Source: Hyalella azteca
Lineage: Eukaryota; Arthropoda; Malacostraca; Amphipoda; Hyalellidae
Assembly: GCF_000764305.2 (NCBI RefSeq)
Contig: NW_025945864.1
Location: forward strand, 135,952-199,951
Length of the DNA stretch: 64,000 nucleotides
Reading direction: 5' to 3'
Shown here: one piece after another, positions 1-10,937 of the stretch
How the letters are laid out: every line of letters begins with the position of its first letter
How positions within the stretch are numbered: position 1 is the first letter of the stretch
Program-made: the position numbers and the translations under genes
The notes under the pieces: model-generated
Databases searched by the model: none
Seen by the model: only the letters and a program-made list of their open reading frames with translations
Told to the model about the DNA's origin: nothing

Positions 1-29
1 CCGGTTGGTAACATTGACCGGTTTGGAAA

Positions 30-67
30 CTGTCTCTTATACACATCTAGATGTGTATAAGAGACAG
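30..67. other. Nextera mate-pair junction adapter (artefact)
   Basis: The 19-base Tn5 mosaic end CTGTCTCTTATACACATCT at 30-48 is followed directly by its reverse complement at 49-67. This is the circularisation junction of Nextera mate-pair libraries, not genomic sequence. The 29 bases before it may come from another locus. Confidence 0.97.
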
Positions 68-1102
68 GCATACATGTGTTACCCCAAATAACTAATTTTA
101 CCCTAAAAACAGTCCGATTGTACAGCAAGTGTCAACTGAACATGTAATAAAGCAGTCTGACCGCTCTAATGTGACCGAAACTACGCCATCGAAAAAACGT
201 TGTTCACATTTTTTGCGGGAACTCATCGCAACTGATTTCTGGACAAGCTTCGTTGCATCGTAAACCATCCAACGTACCGGAAACATGGTGGCAAACAAAT
301 TTTTTGCCTTACTCATTTTTAGATGCGTTCATAACTTCATAATTCACGTTCACTTTTTGTTATTTTACTACACTGGGCCCGATATGGCATGTATTAAGTA
401 TTTTCATGCAGCGTTTCTTTTCTTGTACGAGGTGGTTGGTTGAGGGTAGTGATGCGGTGGCAAGGGTTGTTGATTTCGTGGCTCTTTACGAGGAATTGTG
501 TAAAATTGCCAGTAGATCGGAATGCTGTTGAACAATTAGCATTCGGCATTCTGAGTGGAGGTGTGGTTCTGAGGTGATGTGGCATCCTCTGATTGTGCGT
601 AGAGCAGCGTTTTGTACTGTTTGGAGGCGATTGAGATTTGACTTGGATGTGACAGGCATAATCGATTATTGGGCGGCCAATTGCTTTGAAGGGTTTGGAG
701 GAGCGTTCCTTTATCTTGTCCGTATGTGGTCCCAGAGAGAGCTTTGAGGATATTGTTACGTTTCGAAGCTTTGAAGGCGATGTTTTTATGGTGGGCGGTG
801 AAGGTAAACATCGTGTCGAAGGTGACGACGAGGATCGCTCGTTTCAATCGCTCGTTGGGCTGTGAGGGAAGAGACCGAATTGGTGTGTTGTTTTTTTTTT
901 GTGTTAGTACCACTTCTAATGTTCCACCGAATACCTGTTCAAGAACTTATTTTCCGATCCAGGTAGTATGTTTTATCAAACATCCAATGACCATAGGTTG
1001 TTAATGTGTAGACGCATTTTTTGTTTGATGCGCAATGTCCCTGGAAAACAACCTAATCCATTTCCAGCCAAATCCATGTCATGGATCAAAACTTTAATTC
1101 AA
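68..1102. other. Intergenic or intronic stretch, nothing recognised
   Basis: No coding exon, RNA gene or repeat was recognised. Short open frames here (for example 726-1004) look like chance. The first exon of the Gly/Tyr-rich gene at 1250-1453 should lie in or before this stretch, but no start like that of its paralogue (ATGAAACTG) is visible. Confidence 0.5.
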
Positions 1103-1181
1103 GTCCTACAATGCTTCACTCATTCATCGCCTGTAAATTCTGCACCGTAATTCATGGCGCAATGCACGGAGTATCCTGAAC

Positions 1182-1222
1182 CATGGTTGAATTAATACAT
1201 TAATTCAATTAATTCAACCATG
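1182..1222. repeat. Perfect 15-bp hairpin in the intron before the 1250-1453 exon
   Basis: CATGGTTGAATTAAT (1182-1196) is exactly complementary to ATTAATTCAACCATG (1208-1222) across an 11-base loop. It lies in a segment that is present here but missing from the paralogous intron at 5356-5371, so it looks like a small insertion. Confidence 0.8.
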
Positions 1223-1249
1223 ATCTAGGCCTGAACGTCTATCCTACAG

Positions 1250-1453
1250 CTCGCCGCCGTGCTGCTGCTGGGGGTCGTCCTGCTAGCCGTGGTCAGCGCC
1301 GTGCCCTTCCCCGACCCTTCACCCGTCGCCCTGCCCGACCCCGTAGCCCTCGCTGATCCTGAACCAGGCTACGGTTACGGCTACGGCTACCGTAGGTTCT
1401 ACAGGCCCTTTAGACGCGTCTACCGCGGCTACGGCTACGGATATTACGGTTGA
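1250..1453 (+). CDS. Small secreted Gly/Tyr-rich peptide precursor, last exon (copy 1, start exon not found)
   Basis: The exon follows an acceptor (tatcctacag) and reads LAAVLLLGVVLLAVVSA, a hydrophobic signal-peptide core, then a Pro/Asp-rich spacer (VPFPDPSPVALPDP). It ends in a Gly/Tyr tail (GYGYGYGYRRFYRPF..., last residues GYGYYG) at TGA 1451-1453. Two RR dibasic sites and a C-terminal Gly would allow prohormone-style cleavage and amidation; that is inference. Short arthropod secretory precursors of this style include neuropeptide-like precursor 4 and Gly/Tyr-rich cuticle or shell proteins, and I cannot choose between them. The paralogue at 4597-5599 supplies the missing N-terminus as MKL on its own exon. 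Sequence before the exon (about 1103-1180) also matches the paralogue's intron (about 5270-5355), so the two arose by local duplication. Confidence 0.72.
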   Translation, partial: LAAVLLLGVVLLAVVSAVPFPDPSPVALPDPVALADPEPGYGYGYGYRRFYRPFRRVYRGYGYGYYG

Positions 1454-2834
1454 GTGCATTCGCCGACCCTCGAACCTGGCAAGCACAGATCATATCTGCT
1501 GGATTTATCTAGTATTAAGCTGATGGAATAAGATTGATAAGTGACAAAATATGTTAATGTGTCATTAACTCATAGGAGGTATTTACCTCATTACCTCATA
1601 TTGCTATTTTTAACAATTCCGTTGAAAAATCCTGTTACCATAAAAATTGGACATAACATAATGCTTTAAGAACGAGACTTACGTTTTAGTTACAGTAGCC
1701 GCGGACATTTTCTTTGGTAATGGAATAAAACCTGTTCATATATGTACACAAAATTCGAGCATATAACGATTGTAAAGCAGCTGTTCTTAAATTAGATTTA
1801 TAAATTAGGGAATTGATTCAGGAAAGTTTACGATCCTGTTTAACAGGTGCTAAAATTGGTATGTTATTTGTGAAACCTATTCATGCATATTTAGGAAGTC
1901 ACTTCAAACTTTTCGTGATAATATGGGCATGTAGTTTTTAGTAAAATAATGAATCATGAAAAATCATAAAGTACAATGACTTTCACTGCAGTGATACAAT
2001 TACGCTAAGCTTATGAATAAGATAATCGGAAACCGCGTCTTTACAGCGGATACTGCTTGCCTAGAATCAATCGAAACTTGAATTTACGACTCTCTGGAGA
2101 AATGGTACAATAAAACGATTATAGTGACAATTTTGTTTGTTTTTTTATCATAAATTTGGCAGTAGAATTTTTTAAGCGTATAATATTTCCAGTCAGACTG
2201 ACTTGTCAACTGTTATTTCGCATCGTCGGATTTTTACAATGAAAATTGTATAAGTATATAACGGCGACTGATTGAATTGTCATGCGCTATTCTAGAATCA
2301 ATTGAAAACGCTTCAATTGTAGATGATTAAATATATTACACGTTATTATGATCAAAAAACTTACACTAATAAGAGACAATGGTTGCAATTATAGCCGAGC
2401 ATAGCTGGAAAACATGTAATAAAGTTTTGAACTTCAGCATTATGGTCACAACACTAGAACACACATAAAAAATTTTATCACCTGTTATTATAATTTTACA
2501 TATTATTACATGGATCGAATGTAATTAGATTATTTAGTTACAATATAAACTTGTATGAAGAAATCGCAAGAAGATCGCACGCAACAGCGTAGGACAGGTG
2601 AAAACAATAGTTCACTTGTATGATATACTGAGTTGGTCGTGTCTTATAAGAACAGCACGCATGTTGCCTAACTTATATCAAATCATATCATGTCATGGTG
2701 ATGTCGACGCTGAAGAATAGGCCTGATGTGGCCTGTCGCCGATTCTGTTCCTTTTCGTGACTTGTTCACAGAAGATCTAAACTCGTGTCATTTGACCGGA
2801 TCTTTTCATGACTGACGATAATTTGAAATAGCTA
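1454..2834. other. AT-rich spacer
   Basis: Apart from a possible 3' UTR up to about 1750, no gene or clear repeat was recognised. Confidence 0.45.
1724..1729 (+). promoter_or_regulatory. Candidate poly(A) signal of the copy 1 secreted-peptide gene
   Basis: AATAAA about 270 bases past the stop codon at 1451-1453. It is the first canonical hexamer downstream on this strand. No transcript evidence. Confidence 0.35.
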
Positions 2835-3098
2835 CTAGACTTCCACCGGGTTCGATATGGTAATTGGCATTTCAAGTCTGAACATATATTTTTCCATAGC
2901 TTTATCTAGTCTGTTCTTGAACGCGTTCATACTCGAAGCGCCAACGATGTCATCGGGGAGGCTGTTCCACATGTCGGTGATTCGAAGCGAGAAGAAATTT
3001 TGTCGCGTGGAGAAGTTGCTGCGCAGTTTTTTAGTTTATAATCGTGGCCCCTGGTGTTGGTTCTTGTTTAAAATTCTAGTAATCCGTCGGGGACCTTG
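2835..3098 (-). mobile_element. CR1-like non-LTR retrotransposon, 3' end of reverse-transcriptase ORF (fragment)
   Basis: Read on the minus strand this gives ...STRQNFFSLRITDMWNSLPDD followed by IVGASSMNAFKNRLDKAMEK, ending at TAG 2835-2837. The pattern FFS-R-----WNSLP----V-A-S-N-FKNRLD is the familiar C-terminus of CR1/Jockey-group LINE polyproteins. The remainder of the element is absent, which fits 5' truncation on insertion. A TTATTTATTTATTTGG motif just beyond it (about 3151-3166) may belong to another LINE tail. Confidence 0.8.
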
Positions 3099-3605
3099 AA
3101 TAAGCCATGAGTAAACTTGTATACTTCAATGAAGTAGCTATACAAGTATACTTATTTATTTATTTGGCACAAACTAATGCACTTTAACGTACATTCAGTC
3201 CAGTAAGGGAGAGGGCACACTGCGGATACATGAGCAGAAACCCTATCAGCACAACTAGTCAGTAACTAGACAGTAGCTGCAACAATATTGGTCCAAGCAA
3301 ATAACTGTTGCTGATCGGCTCGCAGGACACAACTGCCTTGGCGACAAACTCAACCGCCCGCGTCACTTCTCTCTGAAGCAGAGAAGGTCGGAAGTCTATG
3401 TGATGCAACCGGCCTCACTGGGAATTCATCAACACTAATACGTACAATGTCACCCCGATTAAGAAATTGAAATGAGCAACAATAAAAACGTATAAAAAAA
3501 ACATCGTGAACGATTTTCAATCGTCAATGTGAACGATTTTCAATCGTTCACATTGGCATGACAGCCCTAAGAACCGTTACCGACAATGTCTTATCAAATT
3601 GTACT
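3099..3605. other. Spacer with possible LINE 3' debris
   Basis: No gene seen. It begins with a (TTTA)n-like tract near 3151 and otherwise has only the hairpin listed at 3525-3555. Confidence 0.4.
3525..3555. repeat. Perfect 14-bp hairpin with 3-base loop
   Basis: CAATGTGAACGATT (3525-3538) pairs exactly with AATCGTTCACATTG (3542-3555). A third copy of the core GTGAACGATTTTCAATCG lies just upstream at about 3506-3523, so the hairpin probably arose from an inverted local duplication. Confidence 0.8.
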
Positions 3606-3765
3606 TATAGCGCATTTTCTCATTTATGGAAAAAAGGCGCTACTGTGCTCGTCATGTCCGCCCGCCTGTCTGTCTCTCTGTCTGTGACTTCACGTTTTCG
3701 TCGATTTTGAGAAAATGCGCTCTGTGTCACTTACTGCACTAGGTACTGAGTTATATTTTTTTTTT
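3606..3765 (+). repeat. Dispersed ~160-bp repeat with pyrimidine microsatellite core (copy 1 of 3)
   Basis: Starts AGCGCATTTTCTCATTTATG and contains a C/T-rich GTCTGTCTCTCTGTCTG core. It then has CGTTTTCGTCGATTTTGAG, followed by AAAATGCGCTCTGTGTCACT, and ends at TACTGAGTTATA plus a T run. The same order recurs at 56641-56812 and, reversed, at 47830-47970. No coding potential; a short non-autonomous element is likely. Confidence 0.75.
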
Positions 3766-4460
3766 TGTTTCAAACTTTTTAAGTTTCACTTCAATGTTAT
3801 GAGGCAACAAATTTTGCGCTTAATGTCGTACTTGACAACTTCTTTATTTCTATTATAACTTTTTTTATAATGAAGCGATTGCCGATAATGCTCATGGCCT
3901 TGTATTTTACGATAACTTTTCTTTCTTTAACCGAAAGACGATTTTATTGATAATTTTTAAATTTACGGTGACTTTTCTATACTTAAATGTGCATAATAGA
4001 AATTAATTTTCATATTTTCATATAACATTTACGTTTTTGCTTTGAAGTTATTCATTAATTTTTAGTTGTGCAATAACTTTTTTCTATTTTCAAATTGATC
4101 GTGATAGTATGGAAATCGAGACCGCAGAGAGACATATCTGGATCACGGACACTATGTCTATTTGAAAACGCTCTTCAAATTTGAAATTCAAATTTGTCTA
4201 TTTGAATATACGCTCGTCTTCAAGGGGTAATTTTTGCGTCATGAATCAGTACGTTTCTTTTTAACTTTCTAATGGGCAGGGCCCATACTTTCAAAAAGTT
4301 GAGAGATCGTAAGTTCATCAGCCAATCATTGACGGCCTTTAAAGCAAAATCCACCAATCATAAGCAAAGAAAATAGAGCGTAAATACTTGAGTTCACTTA
4401 GCGAATTTTGTAATTATGGCCCCCAGCTCGTAACCCGGTAACTTTTGTCCAGAAGCGGGG

Positions 4461-4497
4461 GAATATAAGGAGCGTCCAGCCCGGGGACCGCCACAGT
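4461..4497 (+). promoter_or_regulatory. Core promoter (TATA box and initiator) of the copy 2 secreted-peptide gene
   Basis: GAATATAAGG at 4461-4470 is a TATA box. An arthropod-type initiator (CACAGTC, about 4492-4498) lies about 30 bases downstream, the usual spacing. The leader then runs about 100 bases to the ATG at 4597. The surrounding 120 bases are GC-rich compared with the flanks. Confidence 0.6.
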
Positions 4498-4596
4498 CGC
4501 GGCTGCGGTCACGAGGATCTCAGGAGCTCACCTGCGACAAACGCTGGTCTCGGCATCTCTGCACTCCCACGAGGACATCAACGCTCCTGCATCGAC

Positions 4597-5599
4597 ATGA
4601 AACTGGTGGATTCCCGTTACGCTAAGTTAATTTGCATCAGCTTTCATCCATTGAACTTGAAAACACGCAAATCTGTGTAGATACGAATACAACTATACGA
4701 ACAAAAACGTAAAGCGCATACGTCTCTATCAAAATTTCGCCATAACTGACTACGACAGTTCGGTCCTTAATTACGTACTACTTCAAACGCTCTTTTTGAA
4801 CAACTGTTATATCTGTCGATCATCTCCGTTGAGCTTGTTCAGAAAAAATGTATGCTTCTACAATGTTTAAGCGAACACTAGTTTTGTAGAAATCGATACC
4901 GAATTATTGCTTCATAACCAAACATTTAAAAGGCTTGGATCGAAACGATGTTAAGTTAGAGCGTTCCTCAAGAAAACTTGAATTTATTTAGTGTTAATAA
5001 TTTCGTAATAAATAAGTTACTATACAGAGCCGTTCGATATTTTTTCTTCCGATATGCACATAGAGATGGAAGTCAATCCTACATGCAAGTTACGCGTTCG
5101 TTTTCCAGACTCGCAATTAAAATCTCCAGCGATCATCAATTCAGTTAATATCTTACTTAATTGAAATAACTGTTCATATCTTACTGTTAAAAATTCATTT
5201 ATGGATGCAAATTTTCAATAATTACATGGTATATTTTCCTGCAAAAGCCTCCTTGGGTTTCCCAACTTTTATTCATGTCTTACAATGATTCACTAAACTC
5301 ATCGCCTGCAAATTCAGCACCTTAATTCATGGCGCAATGCACCGAGTATCCTGAAAGTCTCTTGTGTACAGCTCGCCGCCGTGCTGCTGCTGGGGGTCGT
5401 CCTGCTGGCCGTGGTCAGCGCCGTGCCCTTCCCCGACCCTTCACCCGTCGCCCTGCCCAATCCTGTGGACATCGTTGAGCCCGATTACGGTTACGGCTTC
5501 GGCTTCCCATTCTACAGGGATCATCCCGGTTACGGCTACGACTTCCCATTCTACAGGCCACCCCCCCCCCGCCGATCGACCCCTGACCATCGGCGATAA
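4597..5599 (+). CDS. Small secreted Gly/Tyr-rich peptide precursor (copy 2, two exons)
   Basis: Exon 1 (4597-4605) encodes only M-K-L and exon 2 (5372-5599) continues LAAVLLLGVVLLAVVSA, so the joined start is a standard signal peptide. The acceptor is cttgtgtacag; the donor GTGGAT is non-ideal but is the only one that keeps this frame. The product is about 79 aa: signal peptide, Pro/Asp-rich segment, then aromatic/Gly repeats (YGYGFGFPFYRD, GYGYDFPFYRP) and a basic end, RRSTPDHRR. A run of 12 C at about 5560-5571 precedes the last 12 codons, so the C-terminus may be frame-shifted by an assembly error. A very short signal-peptide exon and a long intron are typical of arthropod cuticle and secreted-peptide genes. 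Function unknown; exported peptide or cuticle component is inference. Confidence 0.72.
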
Positions 5600-5919
5600 T
5601 TATAATTCGCACGGTACTTTAATTAAGGCCATGTACGAATGAAAGGCCGCTTGCCACTGACGACCATATTTCGCTTGCTATATAAACGATTATGCTCGAG
5701 TAAATACGTATGTAAGTACATTATAATTGCTTACATGCAGGCGCTAACATTCACACAGTTTGGAGAAAAAGTTTTACTTATAGTATATGCTCTAATACGG
5801 CTTATGTATCTATTCACAAGCCATGGAGAGTTAGATGCCGAACATAAATTCGACATCCTAGCTGCATGGAGCTATGCAGTAATTGCTAGACTCCTGCGTC
5901 TCGTAATAATTTTCTCGAA
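5600..5919. other. Spacer after the copy 2 secreted-peptide gene
   Basis: Probably 3' UTR and intergenic DNA. An open frame at 5639-5923 has no recognisable motif and is likely chance. Confidence 0.4.
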
Positions 5920-6125
5920 ATGAAACGGGACAGACGAAACGAGACGAGAAAATTCCGGGAAAAAAATAACGGGACAGAGGGTAGAATTTGTCCCGGAATA
6001 AACGTATGAACCGAGACAAGACTTCTGTCTCGGACTTTAAAACTTGTGTCCCGGTAAATTATGAACCGGGACGAGACAGACAGATTTGAAACGAGACATA
6101 ACGAGACGATCCGAAATTTGTCTTA
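5920..6125. repeat. GGGACGAGAC-rich dispersed repeat (copy 1)
   Basis: Repeated variants of CGGGAC and ACGAGAC (AAACGGGACAGACGAAACGA, GAACCGGGACGAGACAGACA). Similar sequence in the other orientation lies at 24530-24700. Such arrays occur at the ends of some hAT-like elements, but no transposase or clean terminal repeat is seen here. Confidence 0.5.
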
Positions 6126-6430
6126 ATTATTTAAGACAAAACAAGTTTTCGATTACGACACGAATCATTTCGAAAACATTGGTTGAAGAATGACAAGTTA
6201 GCCCTTCATTGCTAATAGGGCCATAGACAGTTACCAGTTAAATTGAGTTAATTGCAGATTTAGCAAAATTTGTCTGACTAACTGATATAGCAGTTAATTA
6301 GTGGTCCGACAAACACCGCAAACCTGACGATGTATGCATGGCTGAGTATTGAGTAAACAATGTTAAGAGTAAGTCTTAACTAAGGCTTCGATGGCACTTA
6401 AGGGAACCGTACGAGTACGAGTCGAGTTTA

Positions 6431-6652
6431 TTACGCGTTCGTAACGAGTTCAGGCGCTATGGAGCGCATAGGGAGTAGGGACGCAGTGTCTAGATTAGTC
6501 GGCCAAGTAGTAGACAGTGGAGTGGAGTCCTGGTAAGATATTCCTAATAATACTAGAGCTAGTATTAGATTATCTCTGCCTTTAGTAAAATTTTGAGCTA
6601 CGCCTCCAGGAAATTGCGCAGTTTCCTGAATTGTTATCAAACACTTGGGCAT
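6431..6652 (-). other. Unrecognised minus-strand open frame (73 codons)
   Basis: Reads MPKCLITIQETAQFPGGVAQ, then NFTKGRDNLILALVLLGISY and so on. The amino-acid composition is protein-like and there is no simple repeat, but the frame is isolated in repeat-rich DNA. It could be a remnant of a mobile element or of an integrated sequence. No family is claimed. Confidence 0.25.
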
Positions 6653-7071
6653 ATTTAACGTTATTAAAAAAGGATAAACATGGATATTTCGAGTTCTTTT
6701 TTGAAGATCAAACTATTATATTTTTTCCAACTCAAATTTTGTTGTATTTTAAAATGTTGTTGATATTTCTTTCAAAACTTTTTGTTTAAGGCGATTGATT
6801 AAGGCAAGATCGATGAATCTGATTCTGTGATTGAGCTGGAGGCAAATCAAAGTCTATCCAATCAGCCGATGTCACCAGCTCCAGCTAGTATGGCCTCCTC
6901 CAAACGATCATAGAATACATTTTTGAAAAAAACGTGTTTTTCCATTTTTATTTGCCTGTCAAGATTAAGTATCATATTAAACCATAGCATGTATTCGTAG
7001 CAAAAATTATTTCAATTGCCGTGCTCCAATCAGAATAGTAAAAGGATACGTCTCAAGTTATATAAATGCAG

Positions 7072-7165
7072 AGGTGGGCAGTAGCGCGCTACATGTAGCG
7101 GTAGCGGTAGCGGTAGCGGCGCTACATTTAAGCAATTGTAGCGAGGGCTATGTAGCGGTCTATAC
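7072..7165 (+). repeat. hAT-like element terminus (copy 1, partial)
   Basis: CAGAGGTGGGCAGTAGCGC is followed by GTAGCG hexamer repeats and GCTACATTTAAGCAATTGTA. It matches the more complete element at 24266-24456. CAG-starting ends with a subterminal GTAGCG array fit hAT-type elements; the right end is not found here. Confidence 0.6.
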
Positions 7166-7261
7166 TGCGTCCCGTGAGGGCAAGGCTAACGTTCTAAATC
7201 AGTTTTTTAGTAGCGTATTCGCTGAATCTCGAACGCGCAACTCATTGCTTCAATTTTACTT

Positions 7262-7425
7262 AGAAAAATTTCACTTCAGGTCCGGGGAGCCCCGGACCAA
7301 GTGACTAAAATCCTGACCCGGACCCGTATATTCGGGTCACAGAAAATTTCACTTCTCGATCGAACTAATCGATAGAGAGTCTTCTGAAACGTCCAGAAAC
7401 ATAAAACTTTTGTATCGAATTTTTG
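7262..7425 (-). repeat. Single inverted copy of the ~171-bp tandem repeat
   Basis: From AATTTCACTTCAGGTCCGGG through TATTCGGGTCACAGAAAATT to CGTCCAGAAACATAAAAC this is the reverse complement of one unit of the array at 9951-10463. It holds a GGTCCGGGGagCCCCGGACC palindrome and CTCGATCGAACTAATCGATAG. Confidence 0.85.
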
Positions 7426-9950
7426 ACCATGTACTCCTATGCGTGCCTGGTACCTTGTTTGTGTGCCTATTGCCTGCATTAACTGTGAATGTAACGAATC
7501 GGTACCTCAGAATGTGCATCTGTTTTCAGACCGCAGAGATAATCTCTATCAGTAGAATAAACTATAAAAATATTAGCTGTTTTAATTGTCAGTAGATTTA
7601 GTACTAGAAGCACGGTAGATTGTGCGCCAGAGCAAAGAGTTCAGCTCGCGATATTTGCTGACTTGACAAAAATTGAAGCCATGAGCTTATCGTACCAGAA
7701 TGCTTAAAACTTGCGTAATATTCGAAATCTAATTAATACTGGTCAATTTTAAATGACGAAATTTAATTTTTAGAGACATTTTGGAGCAATCTTGTTTGAA
7801 CTCATCTGGCTATTTGTTAAAATATTTAACAATTAAAAACGGTATAGCTTCTTTCTATTACTAAACGAACTGGTGGCAAGTTAAATCGAACGCGGTTTTG
7901 TAAAAATGTTGGGGAACAAGAGAGTCTTACATTATATTTCTCAGTTGTCTTCGTCTTGTTTACTGTTGTCATGGCAAATATGAACGATAAATAATTAGCA
8001 ACGTAAAACGTTAAATATTCTCAGGAAAGTTACCACCTCATGCTTACTGTGTTCCCCGAACTCGACCACAAGATTGATTTATGACACAAGCTTGAGAGCG
8101 GCAAACTGGCGTGTGCTTCTTCATGTGGTCGCCAAAACAACCTCTCTATAAAGCAATTTTTGCTTCCTGGGGCAAACACTTTGAGTGCAACTTGCTGACA
8201 CGCCATTAACGAAACTTTATTTAAAAAATTCAATTGTACTGCAAATATTATTTTGTTGCAGTATGCCGGAGTGTGGCAAGGATCGCAATAGTTTTAAATG
8301 TACTTAATACATATTGGCCCGAGTTTTAATGAAATGTCTTCAGTCTTGATATATGAAGCTTACTTTTGTATTCGAGTATTGAGCGAATTAATGAACTGAT
8401 GACAAATGGCAACTCATTATATTCTTGATTGCGTTGTAGCCGAAATTAGCATGAAGGAGGCTCGGAATAATTATCATGGCAGTTTAACAAAGTTTTGATT
8501 CAATTAATATCATCTCGTGACTAATTTCAGTGTTCGTGTGAATTTTCGTCGACCAAAGCTATAACAGTTACGAAGTCTCAATAAACGCTCAAAATCGTCT
8601 TGCCGCTAGATATGTTTGTGCTATATTGAGTTCAAAGACAAAATGACGAAAACATCTCTTACTTGTGTCCATCGTTCGATTAAATAGTTCTTCACCTATA
8701 ATTAAACTGATCAATAACGTACGTATATATTCGCCTATATTGTTACGTAGTAAGTGGCCGCACCCCTGAATGGTTAAAATTATTTTTTAATTTATTTTCA
8801 AAAGGTCAAATGTGCCCCAATGAATAATTATTTGTGCTCTAATGAACAACTTTCTTTGTTCACGTTATATCTGATTTTTAGGTATTATGTTTTACTTTTA
8901 GCTCATAATACCGTCAGTGTAAATGATTGAACTGGTTAGAAATGAAGTTCTAAAGATTCAATGATTTTTTAAAGAATCAAGGTTCATTGTAATCATATTT
9001 ATCAAGCGCCAATGTTTAATAGGAATAAAAATCTATGTGATATTTGATATCTATATTCTATGCATGAATGGACTTGTCTAAGAATGATCATAGCAATTGT
9101 GTTATCAACTGTGATTAAGTTAATGTGAAACTATTTGAAGTCATTTGGTATATGACGTTTGTAAATTTGAATTTTTAAATTTGGCATTCAATTCAATTAT
9201 CGCTCGGATCAATTTTTCTGCTCTCATGTCCGAATTTCACACTCACAACCTATAGTACTTTCTCAGTCTTTCGCTTAAACTCCTACGAAGAACTTAGAAT
9301 TTATAGATACATATATAGTTAATACAGTCTCTTCTTGTTTTATTTTCACATATTTAATTGTTTAAACTTTAAATGAATGAAACTTCTTTTATACACTGTA
9401 TAAATTGAGTTTCATTTCTTAAAATAGTCGTGACGATTTTCTCCTTATACCTAGACCCAGTAGGGCACCCTAATATTATTGACCTTGGAATCGGTTTATC
9501 TTGAAACGAATGAAGCTAAATAAATATTAATTACCAATATTAATTTGTTCGAAGGATCTGAGGTAGGGGCAAGTTGGTTACAAGGGGACAAATAAAAATT
9601 TAATGAGAAATCAAAAGATTGATTTTCTTTTAAAATACGAAATGCTAGATAAAACTAAGCATCATGTACTGAGAGCTGAGCATTGCCAACTAACAATATT
9701 TAAGGTAGTGCAAATTGCAATTTCTATCATAAAGTGAACACGTTCGCAGAATTTCACCTAAAGTTGGACATGTTTTGTAAAGGCGCGTAAAGTTCATGGA
9801 ATGAGAGGAAAAATTAGGCGCATAATCAGTCAAAAGCAGCCGAACTTATCTTAATTAATTGACTTTGTCGAAAGATTTAAACGAAAAAATACTTATTCAG
9901 ATTAATTACCTATTCACAAGTCAGGGTTGAGTTTTAGCCGCTTGGTCACA
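7426..9950. other. AT-rich intergenic stretch
   Basis: No coding exon, RNA gene or repeated family was recognised in these 2.5 kb. Confidence 0.5.
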
Positions 9951-10463
9951 TGGGTCCGGGTTTTAGTCATTTGGTCCGGGGCTCCCCGGACCTGAAGTGC
10001 AATTTTTCCAAGTAAATTTCCAAAAATTCGATACGGAAGTTTTATTTTTTATGGACGTTTCAAAAGATTCTCTATCGATTAGTTCGATCGAGAAATGAAC
10101 TTTTCTGTGACCCGAATATATGGGTCCGGGTTTTAGTCACCAGGTACGGGGCTCTCTTCGTACCTGAAGTGAAATTTTTTCAAGTAAATTTTCGAATATT
10201 CGTAACCAACTTTTTATGTTTTCTGGACGTTTCAGAAGATTCTCTATCGATTAGTTCGATCGAGAAGTGAACTTTTCTGTGACCCGAATATATGGGTCCG
10301 GGTTTTAGTCATTTGGTCCGGGGCTTCCCGGACCTGAAGTGAAATTTTTCCAAGTAAATTTTCGAAAATTCGATACCAACTTTTTATGTTTTCTGGATGT
10401 TTCAGAAGATTCTCTATCGATTAGTTCGATCGAGAAGTGAACTTTTCTGTGACCCGAATATAT
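9951..10463 (+). repeat. Tandem ~171-bp repeat array (three units, runs into a gap)
   Basis: Units start at TGGGTCCGGG 9951, 10121 and 10293 (spacing 170 and 172); a fourth would begin at 10463, where the N gap starts. Each unit has a GGTCCGGGGcTCCCCGGACC palindrome, GAAGTGAAATTTTTCCAAGT, and a TATCGATTAGTTCGATCGAG palindromic block. The true array is probably longer and collapsed in the gap. A satellite or the subterminal array of a DNA element would both fit. Confidence 0.9.
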
Positions 10464-10937
10464 NNNNNNNNNNNNNNNNNNNNNNNNNNNNNNNNNNNNN
10501 NNNNNNNNNNNNNNNNNNNNNNNNNNNNNNNNNNNNNNNNNNNNNNNNNNNNNNNNNNNNNNNNNNNNNNNNNNNNNNNNNNNNNNNNNNNNNNNNNNNN
10601 NNNNNNNNNNNNNNNNNNNNNNNNNNNNNNNNNNNNNNNNNNNNNNNNNNNNNNNNNNNNNNNNNNNNNNNNNNNNNNNNNNNNNNNNNNNNNNNNNNNN
10701 NNNNNNNNNNNNNNNNNNNNNNNNNNNNNNNNNNNNNNNNNNNNNNNNNNNNNNNNNNNNNNNNNNNNNNNNNNNNNNNNNNNNNNNNNNNNNNNNNNNN
10801 NNNNNNNNNNNNNNNNNNNNNNNNNNNNNNNNNNNNNNNNNNNNNNNNNNNNNNNNNNNNNNNNNNNNNNNNNNNNNNNNNNNNNNNNNNNNNNNNNNNN
10901 NNNNNNNNNNNNNNNNNNNNNNNNNNNNNNNNNNNNN
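10464..10937. other. Assembly gap (474 N)
   Basis: N run that interrupts the ~171-bp tandem array on its left and opens into a different repeat on its right. Confidence 1.

Noticed and set aside
5639..5923. 94-codon plus-strand frame after the second secreted-peptide gene
   Set aside because: No acceptor, signal peptide or motif; it overlaps the start of a repeat.
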